DNA of 64,000 bases from an uncultured Clostridia bacterium (GTDB lineage: Bacteria > Bacillota > Clostridia > TANB77 > CAG-508), in contig CAKMVZ010000001.1 of the NCBI GenBank assembly GCA_928721915.1, positions 62,001-126,000 of the forward strand, read 5' to 3'. The position numbers and the translations under genes were made by a program. Position 1 is the first letter of the stretch. Every line of letters begins with the position of its first letter. This document shows positions 51,885-61,233 of this stretch, in pieces. Under the pieces are notes generated by a model, which saw only the letters and a list, made by a program, of their open reading frames with translations, had not been told where the DNA came from and ran no database searches.

Positions 51885-51924
51885 ATATACGTTAACCGTA
51901 TATTTATATTGAAATTATATACGT
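51885..51924. promoter_or_regulatory. Palindromic operator candidate
   Basis: ATATACG-TTAAC-CGTATAT (51885-51903) with a further ATATACG half-site at 51918-51924, in the space between the divergent pilin-like gene and the XRE regulator. Confidence 0.45.
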
Positions 51925-52019
51925 TTTGCACATAAAAGTCAATATGTATTTTCCGAATATTTTAGAATTAAATTAAATATATTTGCAAAATACAAAAACA
52001 AGGAGTATATAAGCCAAAA

Positions 52020-52241
52020 ATGAATTTAAAGATTAAAGAATTAAGAGAAGATAGAGATCTAAAACAAAAAGAATTAGCTAAAATTTTAAATATTACACAA
52101 GCTCAGTATAGCAGAATTGAAAACGAAGAATATCAATTATCATATGATGGTTTAATAAAATTAGCTAAATTCTATAATACTTCTGTTGATTATATATTAG
52201 GTCTAACAAATGAAATAAATCCATATCCAAGAATAAAATAA
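52020..52241 (+). CDS. XRE-family transcriptional regulator
   Basis: 73 residues. Classic Cro/C1 HTH: IKELREDRDLKQKELAKIL, ITQAQYSRIENEEYQLSYDGL, LAKFYNTSVDYILGLT. Divergent from the LamG pilin-like gene with palindromes between, so it may repress that gene and itself. Confidence 0.92.
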   Translation: MNLKIKELREDRDLKQKELAKILNITQAQYSRIENEEYQLSYDGLIKLAKFYNTSVDYILGLTNEINPYPRIK

Positions 52242-52242
52242 G

Positions 52243-52290
52243 CCAGATATAATTTTAGATTATTTTAAAAATCATATCTGGCTTTTATAT
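52243..52290 (+). terminator. Bidirectional terminator
   Basis: AAGCCAGATATAATTTT and AAAAATCATATCTGGCTTTT arms with T runs, between converging genes. Confidence 0.75.
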
Positions 52291-52307
52291 TTTTAAAATT
52301 TATTAAT

Positions 52308-54900
52308 TTATATCCATTCTTTATATTTCTTAATATAAATCTTTTTAGCAAATAATGCTACTACGCAGTATAGTACTGGAATTCCTATGATTATATTTAA
52401 ATAATTTAATGTTACTGGAACTAAGCCTATTAAGCTTCCTAATGTTGTATATGGTAACATTATTGCAACAAAACAAATAATTATTGTTGACATGTAAACT
52501 GGCCATGATGCATGGCTTTCAATAAATGGTTTTTTAGCAGTTCTTATAATATGCAATCCAAATAAATTTGAAACTATACTATAAGTAAACCAAATTGTTT
52601 GTAATACTGCAGCTTGTCTAATTCCAAATCTAAACCAAACTAATGCAAAAATTATTAAGTCAAACGCAGAACTAAGTGGTCCCATAAAGAACATAAAATG
52701 TTTTAAGCTCTTATTACTCCATTCTTTTCTCTTTTTAATAGTTTCTGGATCAACATTGTCAAAAGGTATTGTCATTTGTCCAAAATCATATAATAAACCT
52801 TCAACTAATAACTGAATTGGTGTTTCTGGTAAAAATGGAAGTAAAAAGCTTGCAATAATTACTGACATTACCTCTCCAAAGTTAAAACTTACAGCTAATT
52901 TAATATATTTCATTAAATTTGTATAAGTTTTTCTACCTTCTGTTACTCCATCTAATAAAACATGTAAGTCTTTTTCTAGTAATATTATATCTGCTGATTC
53001 TTTTGCAATGTCAACTGCTGTATCTACTGAAATTCCAACATCTGCATTACTTAGTGATGGACTATCATTAATTCCATCTCCCATATATCCTACTACATTA
53101 CCATTTTCTTTTAGTACTCTTACAATTCTTGCTTTTTCAATTGGAGAAAGCTTTGCAAAAATATTTACTTTTTTTAGAACCCTTCCTAATGCTCTATCAG
53201 AAAGTTTTTCAATATCACTTCCTAAAACAATTTTAGGGGAATTAATTCCAACTTTTTTGCACACACTTTTAGTTACTTCTTTATTATCTCCTGTTAAAAC
53301 AATAACTCTAATTCCTGCTTCATTTAGTTTTTTTACAGATTTTGCTGCACTCTCTTTTGGTGGGTCTAAAAATCCAATAAATCCGAATTAGAACCATATT
53401 TTTTTCATCATCTACACTAAAACTTTTTATGTTATTTATATCATTTTTTTGACAAACAGCTATAACTCTTAAACCATCTTCATTTAATTTCTGACAAATA
53501 GCCAAAGCATTATTTTTAGCTTCTTTTGTGATTTTTGTAACTTCACCTTTATAATCAACATATTCGCAAATATTTAATATTTCTTCAACTGCTCCCTTAG
53601 TAATTAATTGTTTTTTTTCGCCATCTGTTACAACAACTGAAAGCCTACGCCTTGTAAAATCAAATGGGACTTCATCAATTTTCTTGTATTTTGTAGTATA
53701 TTCTTCCATTCCATTTTGTTTAGCTCTATTAATTATTGCAACATCTATATTTCCTTCTAGTCCAGTTTGAAAATATGAATTCAAAAATGCATGTTTTAAA
53801 ACTCTATTATCTTCTTCTCCCTTAATATCTAAATATTTTTCAATAACAATTTTATCCTCTGTCAAAGTTCCAGTTTTGTCCGTGCATAAAATTCCCATTG
53901 ACCCAAAAGTTTGAATACTATCTAATCTTTTAACTATAGTTTTTTTCTTAGACATTTTTACTGCACCTTTTGATAAACATGATGATAAAATAACCGGAAG
54001 TAAAAGAGGTGTAATTGTAATTGCAATAGCTACTGCAAAAGTAAATGATGTAACTAAACTGTGTTTTGAAACCATTGCTAAAAATACAAGTGGAATTACT
54101 ATTACCATTATTCTGACTAATAATTTACTTATACTATCTATTCCTTTTTGAAAACTCGTTTTTGGCTTTTGAGGAGCAATTGATTTTACAATTTTACCAA
54201 AATAAGTGTTATCTCCACTTCCAAAAATAATTCCTTTTGCACTACCACTAATTACATTTGTTCCCATAAAACAAATTGTATCTAAATCTGAAATAGATTC
54301 AATTTCTTCTGCATGTGACATTGGAAATTTTTGAACTGAATCAGACTCTCCAGTAAGAGCAGATTGACCTACATATAAATCCTTTGCTTCAATTATTCTC
54401 ATATCAGCCGGAATCATATCTCCTGCTGACAATAAAACAACATCTCCAACTGTTAAATCTTTAATTGGAATATCAATTTCTTTTCCATCTCTTAAAACGC
54501 TAGATTTTGCACTTACCATTTCTTTTAATTTTTCAGCAGCTTTATTTGAATGGTATTCCTCAAAAAACTCAAGCAAAGTACTTACAATAACTAAAATTAA
54601 AATAACTATAATATTTGCCCAACTTGGCGTATCTGCTAAAATAACATCTGTATATAACAAAATAATTGCAATACCAAGTAAAATTCTATTAAATGTACTA
54701 AATAAACTTCCAAAAAAATAATGATACCATTTTTTTGGTTTTGCTTGCTTTACAGAATTTATGCCATATTTTCTAATATTTTCTTCTGCTTTATGAGATG
54801 TTAAACCTTTTTCATTATATTTTTTTAGAAAATCTTTAACATCTTCTTTGCAAATTTTAGCATAATTATTTAAAATTTCTTCTTCTTTTTTCTCCTGCAT
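52308..54900 (-). CDS. mgtA: MgtA-like magnesium-translocating P-type ATPase
   Basis: About 863 residues through one +1 site (codon 506). N-terminal cation ATPase domain, TGES actuator motif, phosphorylation site CTDKTGTLT, ALT-like nucleotide domain with AFLNSYFQTGLEGNIDVAI (MgtA-like), then MVLIGFIGFLDPPKESAAKSV across the shift, the TGDN motif, and GYMGDGINDSPSL hinge. The six C-terminal helices (VDPETIKKRKEWSNKS between them) also match MgtA. Imports Mg2+ under limitation. No leader or Mg2+ riboswitch was recognised upstream. Confidence 0.93.
53383..53385 (-). other. +1 site (ATT CGG A) in mgtA
   Basis: Codon 506. Skipping C gives VLIGFIGFLDPPKE, the conserved P-type ATPase segment; unshifted product loses the catalytic hinge and six helices. 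Confidence 0.94.
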
Positions 54901-54927
54901 TTTTCTCTCCTTTAACTTTTGTAAAAT

Positions 54928-54968
54928 TAAGGTTTTAGGGAGTCTTTTTATTTAAAAACTCCCTAAAA
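54928..54968 (-). terminator. Terminator after the DUF1858 gene
   Basis: TTTTAGGGAGT and ACTCCCTAAAA arms, with T-rich DNA on both sides. Confidence 0.7.
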
Positions 54969-54974
54969 TATAAA

Positions 54975-55169
54975 TTAGTCATTTTTTTCTTCATTTAATG
55001 CTTTCATTAAGTCCTCAACATCTATTCCATGAACTTCGCATGCTTCTTCTATTGTTTCTTCTTGTGAAGCTGGACATCCTAAACAGTGCATACCTGCTTC
55101 TAAAAGTATATCTATTTTTTCTGGATATTTCTCGCAAAAGTCTCCTATTTTCATTGTTTTTTCTACCAT
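54975..55169 (-). CDS. DUF1858 disulfide/hybrid-cluster-associated protein
   Basis: 64 residues. Single DUF1858 domain with the CxxC-type MHCLGCPASQEETIEEACEVHG segment. Family members are found with hybrid-cluster proteins and other redox enzymes and may carry a redox disulfide or metal. No such partner is adjacent here. Confidence 0.87.
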   Translation of the reverse strand: MVEKTMKIGDFCEKYPEKIDILLEAGMHCLGCPASQEETIEEACEVHGIDVEDLMKALNEEKND

Positions 55170-55279
55170 TTTATATTCCTCCTTTTTTATTTACTTTAAA
55201 AATATTATCACATTTTTTCAAAAAAGTATAGACAAAATTAAAAAAATGTTATATATTAATCAAAAATTTTATAAAGAAG

Positions 55280-55453
55280 GTGATTATTATTCAAGACTAT
55301 TTAATCCATTTCTTCTTTATTAGTTTTATTATAAATATTTTTATAGTTATTTATTCGATTTATTCAGAAATTAATTTTATCTTTTGGCAAAATCTGCAAG
55401 GTTCCAAATTAAAAATTAAAAAAACACTTTTAAATTATGAAAAAAATTATTAA
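55280..55453 (+). CDS. Possible small membrane protein overlapping the VirD4-like gene
   Basis: A GTG start gives 57 residues: one hydrophobic segment (about 10-27) and a basic tail. It overlaps the next start by 17 bases. The AAGAAGG purine run sits too close to this GTG, so the exact start (or existence) is uncertain. Confidence 0.35.
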   Translation: MIIIQDYLIHFFFISFIINIFIVIYSIYSEINFIFWQNLQGSKLKIKKTLLNYEKNY

Positions 55454-57191
55454 AATCATTTTATTTTATTTAATCTTTTTATGTATTGGAATTATTTTTA
55501 TTTGGATAATTTTTAAACCTATTTTTACAGCAAAAACTTTAATTTTCCCATATGCTGTTCATCCATTTGATATAATTAATCTATATCCATATACATGGAA
55601 ACTTATAAAAAACCTTTATATCATTATGTTTTTAATATCTTATAATATTTTTCTTATAAAAATTTCTAGAACATTATATCAAAAAATTCCTAAAACCCAA
55701 ATTAAAAAACATCATAAAAAGCAAAAAAATAAAATAAATGATAATTTAAAATTAATTGCTGGAACCACAGATTCAGGTGAATTAATCGAAATAAATGAAG
55801 AAGGTTTATATCAAAATATTTTTATAACTGGAACTATTGGAAGTGGAAAAACAAGTTCTGCTATGTATCCTTTTACCAAACAACTAATAGAATATAAAGC
55901 TCTTTATTCAGATGAAAAACTAGCTATGCTAATTTTAGATGTAAAGGGAAACTATAGTGATAAAGTTTTAGAATTTGCTCAAGGATGTTTACGCGAAAAT
56001 GATGTTTATATTGTTAATTTAGATGGGAATTTTAAATATAACCCATTAGATAAACCTGATTTAAAACCAATTGTACTTGCAAATAGATTAAAAACAATAC
56101 TTACTTTATTTAATAAAAATAATAGTGAGTCTTATTGGTTAGATAAAGCAGAACAAATTTTGGCTGAAGCCATTAAATTTTGTAGAATTTACAATAATAA
56201 TTATGTTGATTTTATAGAAATTCATAAACTCATTATGTCTAAAGAGTACTATATGTCTAAAATTGTAATAGCTAGAGAAAAATTTAAAAATGGTTATTTA
56301 AAAGAAAAAGATGCTTATGACTTACTTTCATGCATAAATTTTTTTGACAAAGAATTTTATTCATTAGATGAAAGAACATCTTCTATTCTAAAATCCGAAA
56401 TTACAAGAATTACTAATTTTTTTGTATCAGATTATAATGTTTCCAAAACTTTCTGCCCTAAAAAATCTGAAATTACTTTTAAAGGATTTGACGAAGTTTT
56501 AGATAAAGGAAAAATTATTGTTTTAAATATGAATATTGCTGAATTTAAAAATCTTTCTAAAATTATCGCAACATATTTAAAATTAGATTTTCAATCAACA
56601 GTATTAAATAGATTAAACAATAAAAAATTTATTAGGAAAAGTGCTTTTATTTGTGATGAATTTCAAGAATATGTTACAGATACAGATGCAGACTTTTTCT
56701 CTCAAAGTAGAGAAGCAAAATGTATAAATATAATTGCAACTCAAAGCTATACATCTATTTTAAATACTCTCAAAGATGAATCTAATGCAAAAGTAATTAT
56801 TCAAAACCTAATAAATAAATTTTGGTTTAGAACTGATGATATCTTTACAATTGAAGAAGCTCAAAAACAAATTGGAAAAGAAGATAAAGAAAAAATATCT
56901 TCTACTATTTCTGAAAATGCAAAAGAAACAAATTATAGTTTTATTATAAATAAATTAATATCAAGAGATACAAATATTTCAGAAAGTTATAATAAATATA
57001 CACAAAATGACTTTATATATGATACGAAATTTTTCTCACAAAATTTAAAAACATTTACAGCTTTAGCTTTTATTTCAAATGGCTTTAATATTTTAAGTCC
57101 ACAAAAAATTAACATGATACCATATTTTAAAAAAACTAACACAATTGTTCAAAGAAAAAATAAATTGAAAGGATTTGATTTTAATGACTAA
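55437..57191 (+). CDS. VirD4/TraG-like coupling ATPase, second copy
   Basis: 584 residues, no +1 site. Two N-terminal membrane segments (about 5-27 and 52-72), Walker A ITGTIGSGKTSSA (about 135-147), LDVKGNYSDKV, Walker B SAFICDEFQEYV, and an ATQSY box. It differs strongly from the VirD4-like protein at 32283 in length and sequence. First complete gene of a four-gene secretion-type module; start overlaps the small upstream frame. Confidence 0.85.
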   Translation: MKKIIKIILFYLIFLCIGIIFIWIIFKPIFTAKTLIFPYAVHPFDIINLYPYTWKLIKNLYIIMFLISYNIFLIKISRTLYQKIPKTQIKKHHKKQKNKINDNLKLIAGTTDSGELIEINEEGLYQNIFITGTIGSGKTSSAMYPFTKQLIEYKALYSDEKLAMLILDVKGNYSDKVLEFAQGCLRENDVYIVNLDGNFKYNPLDKPDLKPIVLANRLKTILTLFNKNNSESYWLDKAEQILAEAIKFCRIYNNNYVDFIEIHKLIMSKEYYMSKIVIAREKFKNGYLKEKDAYDLLSCINFFDKEFYSLDERTSSILKSEITRITNFFVSDYNVSKTFCPKKSEITFKGFDEVLDKGKIIVLNMNIAEFKNLSKIIATYLKLDFQSTVLNRLNNKKFIRKSAFICDEFQEYVTDTDADFFSQSREAKCINIIATQSYTSILNTLKDESNAKVIIQNLINKFWFRTDDIFTIEEAQKQIGKEDKEKISSTISENAKETNYSFIINKLISRDTNISESYNKYTQNDFIYDTKFFSQNLKTFTALAFISNGFNILSPQKINMIPYFKKTNTIVQRKNKLKGFDFND

Positions 57192-57531
57192 TAAATTAAA
57201 TTTAAAAAATAAAATTTTTATTGTTTTCTGTTTAATTCTTATTTTACTTATTTCAAATTTTATATTTTCAAACGAAGCTTTTGCTTCAGATCCAACTCTT
57301 GTTTCTACTTTAAAAAGTGCATTTGAAAAAATTGAAAGTTATATATTAAAACTAGCAACACCTGTAGCTGCAATTGCTGTTGGCGCTGGAGCTTTAATGA
57401 GAAAATTTAGTTTTGGAGATGAAGAAAAAATCAGAACAGGAAAGAATTTAATAAAAGGAAGTTTATTTTCTTATGGGTTTATTTTATGTACAGATATGAT
57501 TTTATCTCTTATGGATACCCTAATTAGCTAA
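57184..57531 (+). CDS. VirB2/TrbC-like pilin subunit
   Basis: 115 residues from the ATG at 57184 (AAAGGA upstream; overlaps the previous stop). A signal peptide ending near SNEAFASD is followed by two hydrophobic helices (LKLATPVAAIAVGAGALM and the C-terminal SYGFILCTDMILSLM), the short two-helix pattern of type IV secretion pilins. The conserved intervening FSFGDEEKIRTGKNLIKGS loop fits this family in Gram-positives. Confidence 0.75.
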   Translation: MTNKLNLKNKIFIVFCLILILLISNFIFSNEAFASDPTLVSTLKSAFEKIESYILKLATPVAAIAVGAGALMRKFSFGDEEKIRTGKNLIKGSLFSYGFILCTDMILSLMDTLIS

Positions 57532-57544
57532 AAAGGAGGTAAAA

Positions 57545-58435
57545 GTGGAAGAAGAACAAGTTTCAACTGCAAATTCAATTTTGCAAATAATAAATGAACT
57601 TTTTGGAAATATTTTCTCTTCAATTGATAATTCGATTTATGAATTGCTTGATAAAATTACTTTTATTAATAAAGATATAATTGAAAATGATACATTTTCA
57701 AAATTATTTGGAACCAGCGCTACTAATGGAATTTTACTAGTTTGTAATGCATTAATTTTAGGAATAATTATTTTTTATGCAACAAATTATTTATTTTCAC
57801 ATTTAACTTATTCAAAAATTCAAAGACCATCTCAATTTATATTTAAATGCATAATTTTTATTGGTATTATGAATGAATCTTTATGGATATGTTCACAAAT
57901 TATTAATATTATATCTTTAATTTCTGAATCAATTCAATATATTGGAAATCAAATTTTAAATGAAGAGATAAGTTTCATGAATTTTACTCAAAAAATAAAC
58001 AATACAGTTTATTCTTCAGGTTCATCTTTTTCAATTGCTTCATTTGAAGGAATCATAAAATCAATAACAAGCATTGGTTTTATAAGCTTAATTTTCACAT
58101 ATGCATTAAGATATATTATGATTCAAGTTTTTGTTTTAATTTCTCCATTTGCTTTTATTTGTCTTATAAATGATAGAACCGACTGGATTTTTAAATCCTG
58201 GATAAAAGCATTTATCTCACTTTTATTAGAACAAGTTTTAGTTGCACTAATATTACTTTTAGCATTTTCAATAGAATTTACATCAAATGATACAATGTCA
58301 CAAGTAATTTATATAGGAATAATTTATGCATTAATGAAAGCTAATACATATATGTATATGCTTTTTGGAGGAATTTCAACAAGTATTTCTAATAATATAG
58401 GAATGCTTGCTAAAAATACTTTAAATAATTATTAA
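57545..58435 (+). CDS. VirB6/TrbL-like polytopic channel protein
   Basis: 296 residues from a GTG start with an excellent AGGAGG site. Six or so hydrophobic segments; the segment ISPFAFICLINDRTDWIFKSWIKAF is the typical TrbL/VirB6 inner-membrane box. Forms the inner channel in conjugative machines. Confidence 0.75.
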   Translation: MEEEQVSTANSILQIINELFGNIFSSIDNSIYELLDKITFINKDIIENDTFSKLFGTSATNGILLVCNALILGIIIFYATNYLFSHLTYSKIQRPSQFIFKCIIFIGIMNESLWICSQIINIISLISESIQYIGNQILNEEISFMNFTQKINNTVYSSGSSFSIASFEGIIKSITSIGFISLIFTYALRYIMIQVFVLISPFAFICLINDRTDWIFKSWIKAFISLLLEQVLVALILLLAFSIEFTSNDTMSQVIYIGIIYALMKANTYMYMLFGGISTSISNNIGMLAKNTLNNY

Positions 58436-58481
58436 TATTAACTTTTATTATAATTTTTAAATATTATACAAGGAGGAAACT

Positions 58482-58811
58482 TTGAAATTTATTTTTCCAA
58501 AAAACTATAAATATAACCGAAAAATCTTAGGATTTTTAGACTACAAAACTGCAATAATTGATTTAAGTATAGCAATTATATTGTTTTTGATAATTAGAAT
58601 AATTTTCAGCACTTTAAGTACGCAAATTTATGTATTTATAATTTTATTTTTACCAATACTACTATTTAGCATCCTAGGCACAGGTGGTGAAAGTATTATA
58701 GAATTTACAATCTATATAATAAAATTTTTCAAAAATCAAAAAATATATTTCTATGAAAAAGATTCTGACTGGATTTCAAAAATAGAAAAACTTTCAGAAA
58801 AGAATAAATAA
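58482..58811 (+). CDS. PrgI-family membrane protein (VirB3-like)
   Basis: 109 residues from a TTG start with GGAGG. N-terminal YKYNRKILGFLDYKTA and two adjacent membrane helices (about 28-46 and 50-70), the PrgI family pattern. In conjugative elements PrgI precedes the VirB4 ATPase; here a terminator and a tRNA gene follow instead. Confidence 0.78.
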   Translation: MKFIFPKNYKYNRKILGFLDYKTAIIDLSIAIILFLIIRIIFSTLSTQIYVFIILFLPILLFSILGTGGESIIEFTIYIIKFFKNQKIYFYEKDSDWISKIEKLSEKNK

Positions 58812-58860
58812 AAATTATTTTGTTCAGTTGCATTAAAATTACATTAAATAAGAAATATAA

Positions 58861-58908
58861 AAATCTATGTATTTAGCTTATACTAAGCAATACATAGATT
58901 TCTTTTTC
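58861..58908. terminator. Bidirectional terminator
   Basis: AAATCTATGTAT and ATACATAGATTT arms, inner TTAGCTTA pairing, T runs on both sides; ends both the secretion module and the tRNA transcript. Confidence 0.85.
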
Positions 58909-58986
58909 TGGTGAGCCTAAGAGGAATTGAACCTCCGACCTGCCGCTTAGGAGGCGGCCGCTCTATCCAACTGAGCTATAGACTCA
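58909..58986 (-). tRNA. tRNA-Arg (anticodon CCT)
   Basis: Acceptor stem TGAGTCT/AGGCTCA with encoded CCA, D arm GCTCAGTTGGATAGAGC, anticodon arm GCCGC-CTCCTAA-GCGGC with anticodon CCT, T loop GGTTCAATTCC. It reads the arginine codon AGG. A dedicated AGG tRNA has no capacity for CGG. The partial conjugation module ends next to this gene; tRNA 3' ends are common integration sites. Confidence 0.95.
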
Positions 58987-59058
58987 TATTTTAACTTTTA
59001 AATAAAAATATTTAAAAGTTAATTTTTATATATAATTATATAAAAAAATATTTTTAAT

Positions 59059-60081
59059 TTATATTTCTTTTTTTCCTTTTTTTAATCTAATATCATCACC
59101 AAAAAATCTTAAAAATCTATATGAACCAGCTAATCTAGATCCAATTCTTGTTGTATATATATTAAAAAGTTCATTTACTGTTAGATTTGTAGAAATTATT
59201 GTTTTTGTTATGCTGTGATTTTGATTTAAAAGTCTTGTATTTATTATTGTAAATAATTCAGTAATTTTAGTTTCAGAAATTTTTTCTGTTCCTAAATCAT
59301 CAATTATAAGCAGATTTGTATTTAATATATTTTCAATCAAATTAAATCCTGTTTCGTTTTTTCCAAACTTTTCATCTAAAATCGAATCTAACATAACAGG
59401 AGCTGTTTGATAAAGAACTGTTTTTCCTTGCTTTAATATTTCAGCTGCTATGCAATTACTTAAAAAAGTCTTTCCAAGTCCTGTTCCGCCAGTAAAAATT
59501 AAATTTTTTTCTGTTGGATCATCAAAATTTTCAATAAAATTATTTGCTTTTTCTCTTAATAAATTCATATTTTCTCTAGGTGAGATTTCTGATTTAAATC
59601 TTTCTTTATCTGGTTTATCAGAAAAATATCTAATATTAAAAGTAGAAAAATTTTCTCTATCTAAATTTCCCATATTTGATTTATTATAAGCAATATCATA
59701 AAGTCTCTGTTTTAAACAACTACACATAACTGACTTACCATTTTTTTCTATAAATCCTGTATCTTTACAAATATTACATTCAAAATGTGGCTTTAAAAAA
59801 TCAGTTGATTTTGAAAGTTCTTTTAAAATTCCTGTTTTTTCTTTTATTAAAGTAGATGAATTCTTCTTTAAATCAGATAAAATTTTTTTCTTTTGCTCTT
59901 CATTTGCTAAAATTACTGATTTTGCAGCTTTTATTGAAATTTTAGAAAGTTCAGTTTCTATTTCTTGAAGTTTTGGATTAACTTCTAAAAGTTCTCTTTT
60001 TCTGTTTTCTGCCTCTATAATTGCTTTTTCTCTTTTTATACTATATTCACTTAAAACCTGTTTAAGTAATGGACTATTCAA
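59059..60081 (-). CDS. dnaI: Primosomal/DnaC-like helicase loader
   Basis: 340 residues. Helical N-terminal domain, a zinc site (CNICKDTGFIEKNGKSVMCSC), then AAA+ ATPase: GGTGLGKTFLSNCIA, LLIIDDLGTEK, IISTNLTVNEL, TTRIGSRLAGSY. Corresponds to DnaI/DnaC loaders that place the replicative helicase on DNA. The upstream dnaD-like gene ends 14 bases before it, a common Firmicutes pair. Confidence 0.93.
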   Translation of the reverse strand: MNSPLLKQVLSEYSIKREKAIIEAENRKRELLEVNPKLQEIETELSKISIKAAKSVILANEEQKKKILSDLKKNSSTLIKEKTGILKELSKSTDFLKPHFECNICKDTGFIEKNGKSVMCSCLKQRLYDIAYNKSNMGNLDRENFSTFNIRYFSDKPDKERFKSEISPRENMNLLREKANNFIENFDDPTEKNLIFTGGTGLGKTFLSNCIAAEILKQGKTVLYQTAPVMLDSILDEKFGKNETGFNLIENILNTNLLIIDDLGTEKISETKITELFTIINTRLLNQNHSITKTIISTNLTVNELFNIYTTRIGSRLAGSYRFLRFFGDDIRLKKGKKEI

Positions 60082-60095
60082 AATTTTTCTCTCCT

Positions 60096-61046
60096 TTAAT
60101 TGTCATATAAGCTATCAAATGTACTTTGTGTATATTCAAGTTGGCTAGCAATTTTATTTACTTGTTTATTTCTTGTGTTTTTTTCTGTAAGACTTGTTAA
60201 ATGTGCATTTACTTCTTCTGGTGTATTTAATCCTTTTGAATGCCAATCTGTTAATAATGTATCAAAATATTCAAATCCAGCATTTGACTTTAATGTAGAT
60301 CTCTTTAAAGCTATATCAATAATATCCATGTTATAACCATACTCTGTTGTCCATTTTAAAATATATTCTTCTTCAAATGTATTAAGAGGTCTATTTAATC
60401 TTAATTTCTTTATAATATCTTTCTTAAAAATATTTATTTTTTCCATTTTTGAAAAATATTCATCTAATTCCTCAAATGTTTTAATATTATTTTTTGACCA
60501 ACCTTCTGCAACAGCTTGAATATAATTTCTATGTAAAGCTTTTTTATCCGCACAATAGCTAAATAAAGCAATCATAACTTGTTCATCAAAACCAAATTTA
60601 TTAAACCACATATCAATATCAGTATACCAACTAGGGCTCATTAAACCTTGGAAAAACTGTGTATTAATACTTTCAATTGCTCTTGCTCTGTATTTACTTT
60701 TCTCACTTTTTTGAATATTTTCAGGAGATGAAGTTACTTTAGGCGAATATAATTTATTAAGTTCAATTTCTTGAATATTAGTTATTGCAAATCCATCAGG
60801 TTTTTTTATTAATAATCCTTGCTCTTCTAAAAATTTAATTGAATCATTAACACTTTCATATGATAAAGATAATATTTTTGAAATTTCATTAATATTTACA
60901 TCTTTTCCATGTTTAGCCAAAAAATTAATATATAAGTAAACCTTAACAGTATCTCCACTTGCTAAAGGCAAATATTCTGAAAAAAATATATCTGGAATAT
61001 CTGTACTTGAAAATAATAAAGAATTATCTATTGGTTCGATTTTCAT
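60096..61046 (-). CDS. dnaD: DnaD-domain replication initiation protein
   Basis: 316 residues. A winged-helix N-terminal part (GKDVNINEISKILSLSYESVNDSI, LEEQGLLIKK) and two DnaD-type C-terminal helical modules (FGFDEQVMIALFSYCADK; YGYNMDIIDIALKRST, and the WHSKGLNTPEEV end). DnaD/DnaB proteins remodel origin DNA before helicase loading. Confidence 0.9.
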   Translation of the reverse strand: MKIEPIDNSLLFSSTDIPDIFFSEYLPLASGDTVKVYLYINFLAKHGKDVNINEISKILSLSYESVNDSIKFLEEQGLLIKKPDGFAITNIQEIELNKLYSPKVTSSPENIQKSEKSKYRARAIESINTQFFQGLMSPSWYTDIDMWFNKFGFDEQVMIALFSYCADKKALHRNYIQAVAEGWSKNNIKTFEELDEYFSKMEKINIFKKDIIKKLRLNRPLNTFEEEYILKWTTEYGYNMDIIDIALKRSTLKSNAGFEYFDTLLTDWHSKGLNTPEEVNAHLTSLTEKNTRNKQVNKIASQLEYTQSTFDSLYDN

Positions 61047-61186
61047 TATACTGCCCCACTTTCCCCCGATTATTCTAATTATTTATCATTTGTACTAGTT
61101 TTAGCATTATATCATTTTAATTTTACAAATACAACATAAAAATTTATAAAATTTCTGTATTGCTTAATATTTCAAGTAAAAAAATT

Positions 61187-61223
61187 TTTAAGCATAAAAA
61201 AAAGCGAATTTAAATTCGCTTTT
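61187..61223 (-). terminator. Terminator of gyrA
   Basis: AAAAAAGCGAATTT and AAATTCGCTTTTTT arms. Confidence 0.85.
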
Positions 61224-61233
61224 TTATTTTTAA

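Noticed and set aside
169..53385. Explaining all breaks as random sequencing or assembly insertions, or pseudogenes
   Set aside because: Each extra C lies exactly before an in-frame GGN codon; out-of-frame and intergenic GG sites show no such pattern, essential genes (pcrA, tadA) are included, and no native gene has CGG as Arg. A motif-specific basecalling artefact remains possible and needs resequencing.
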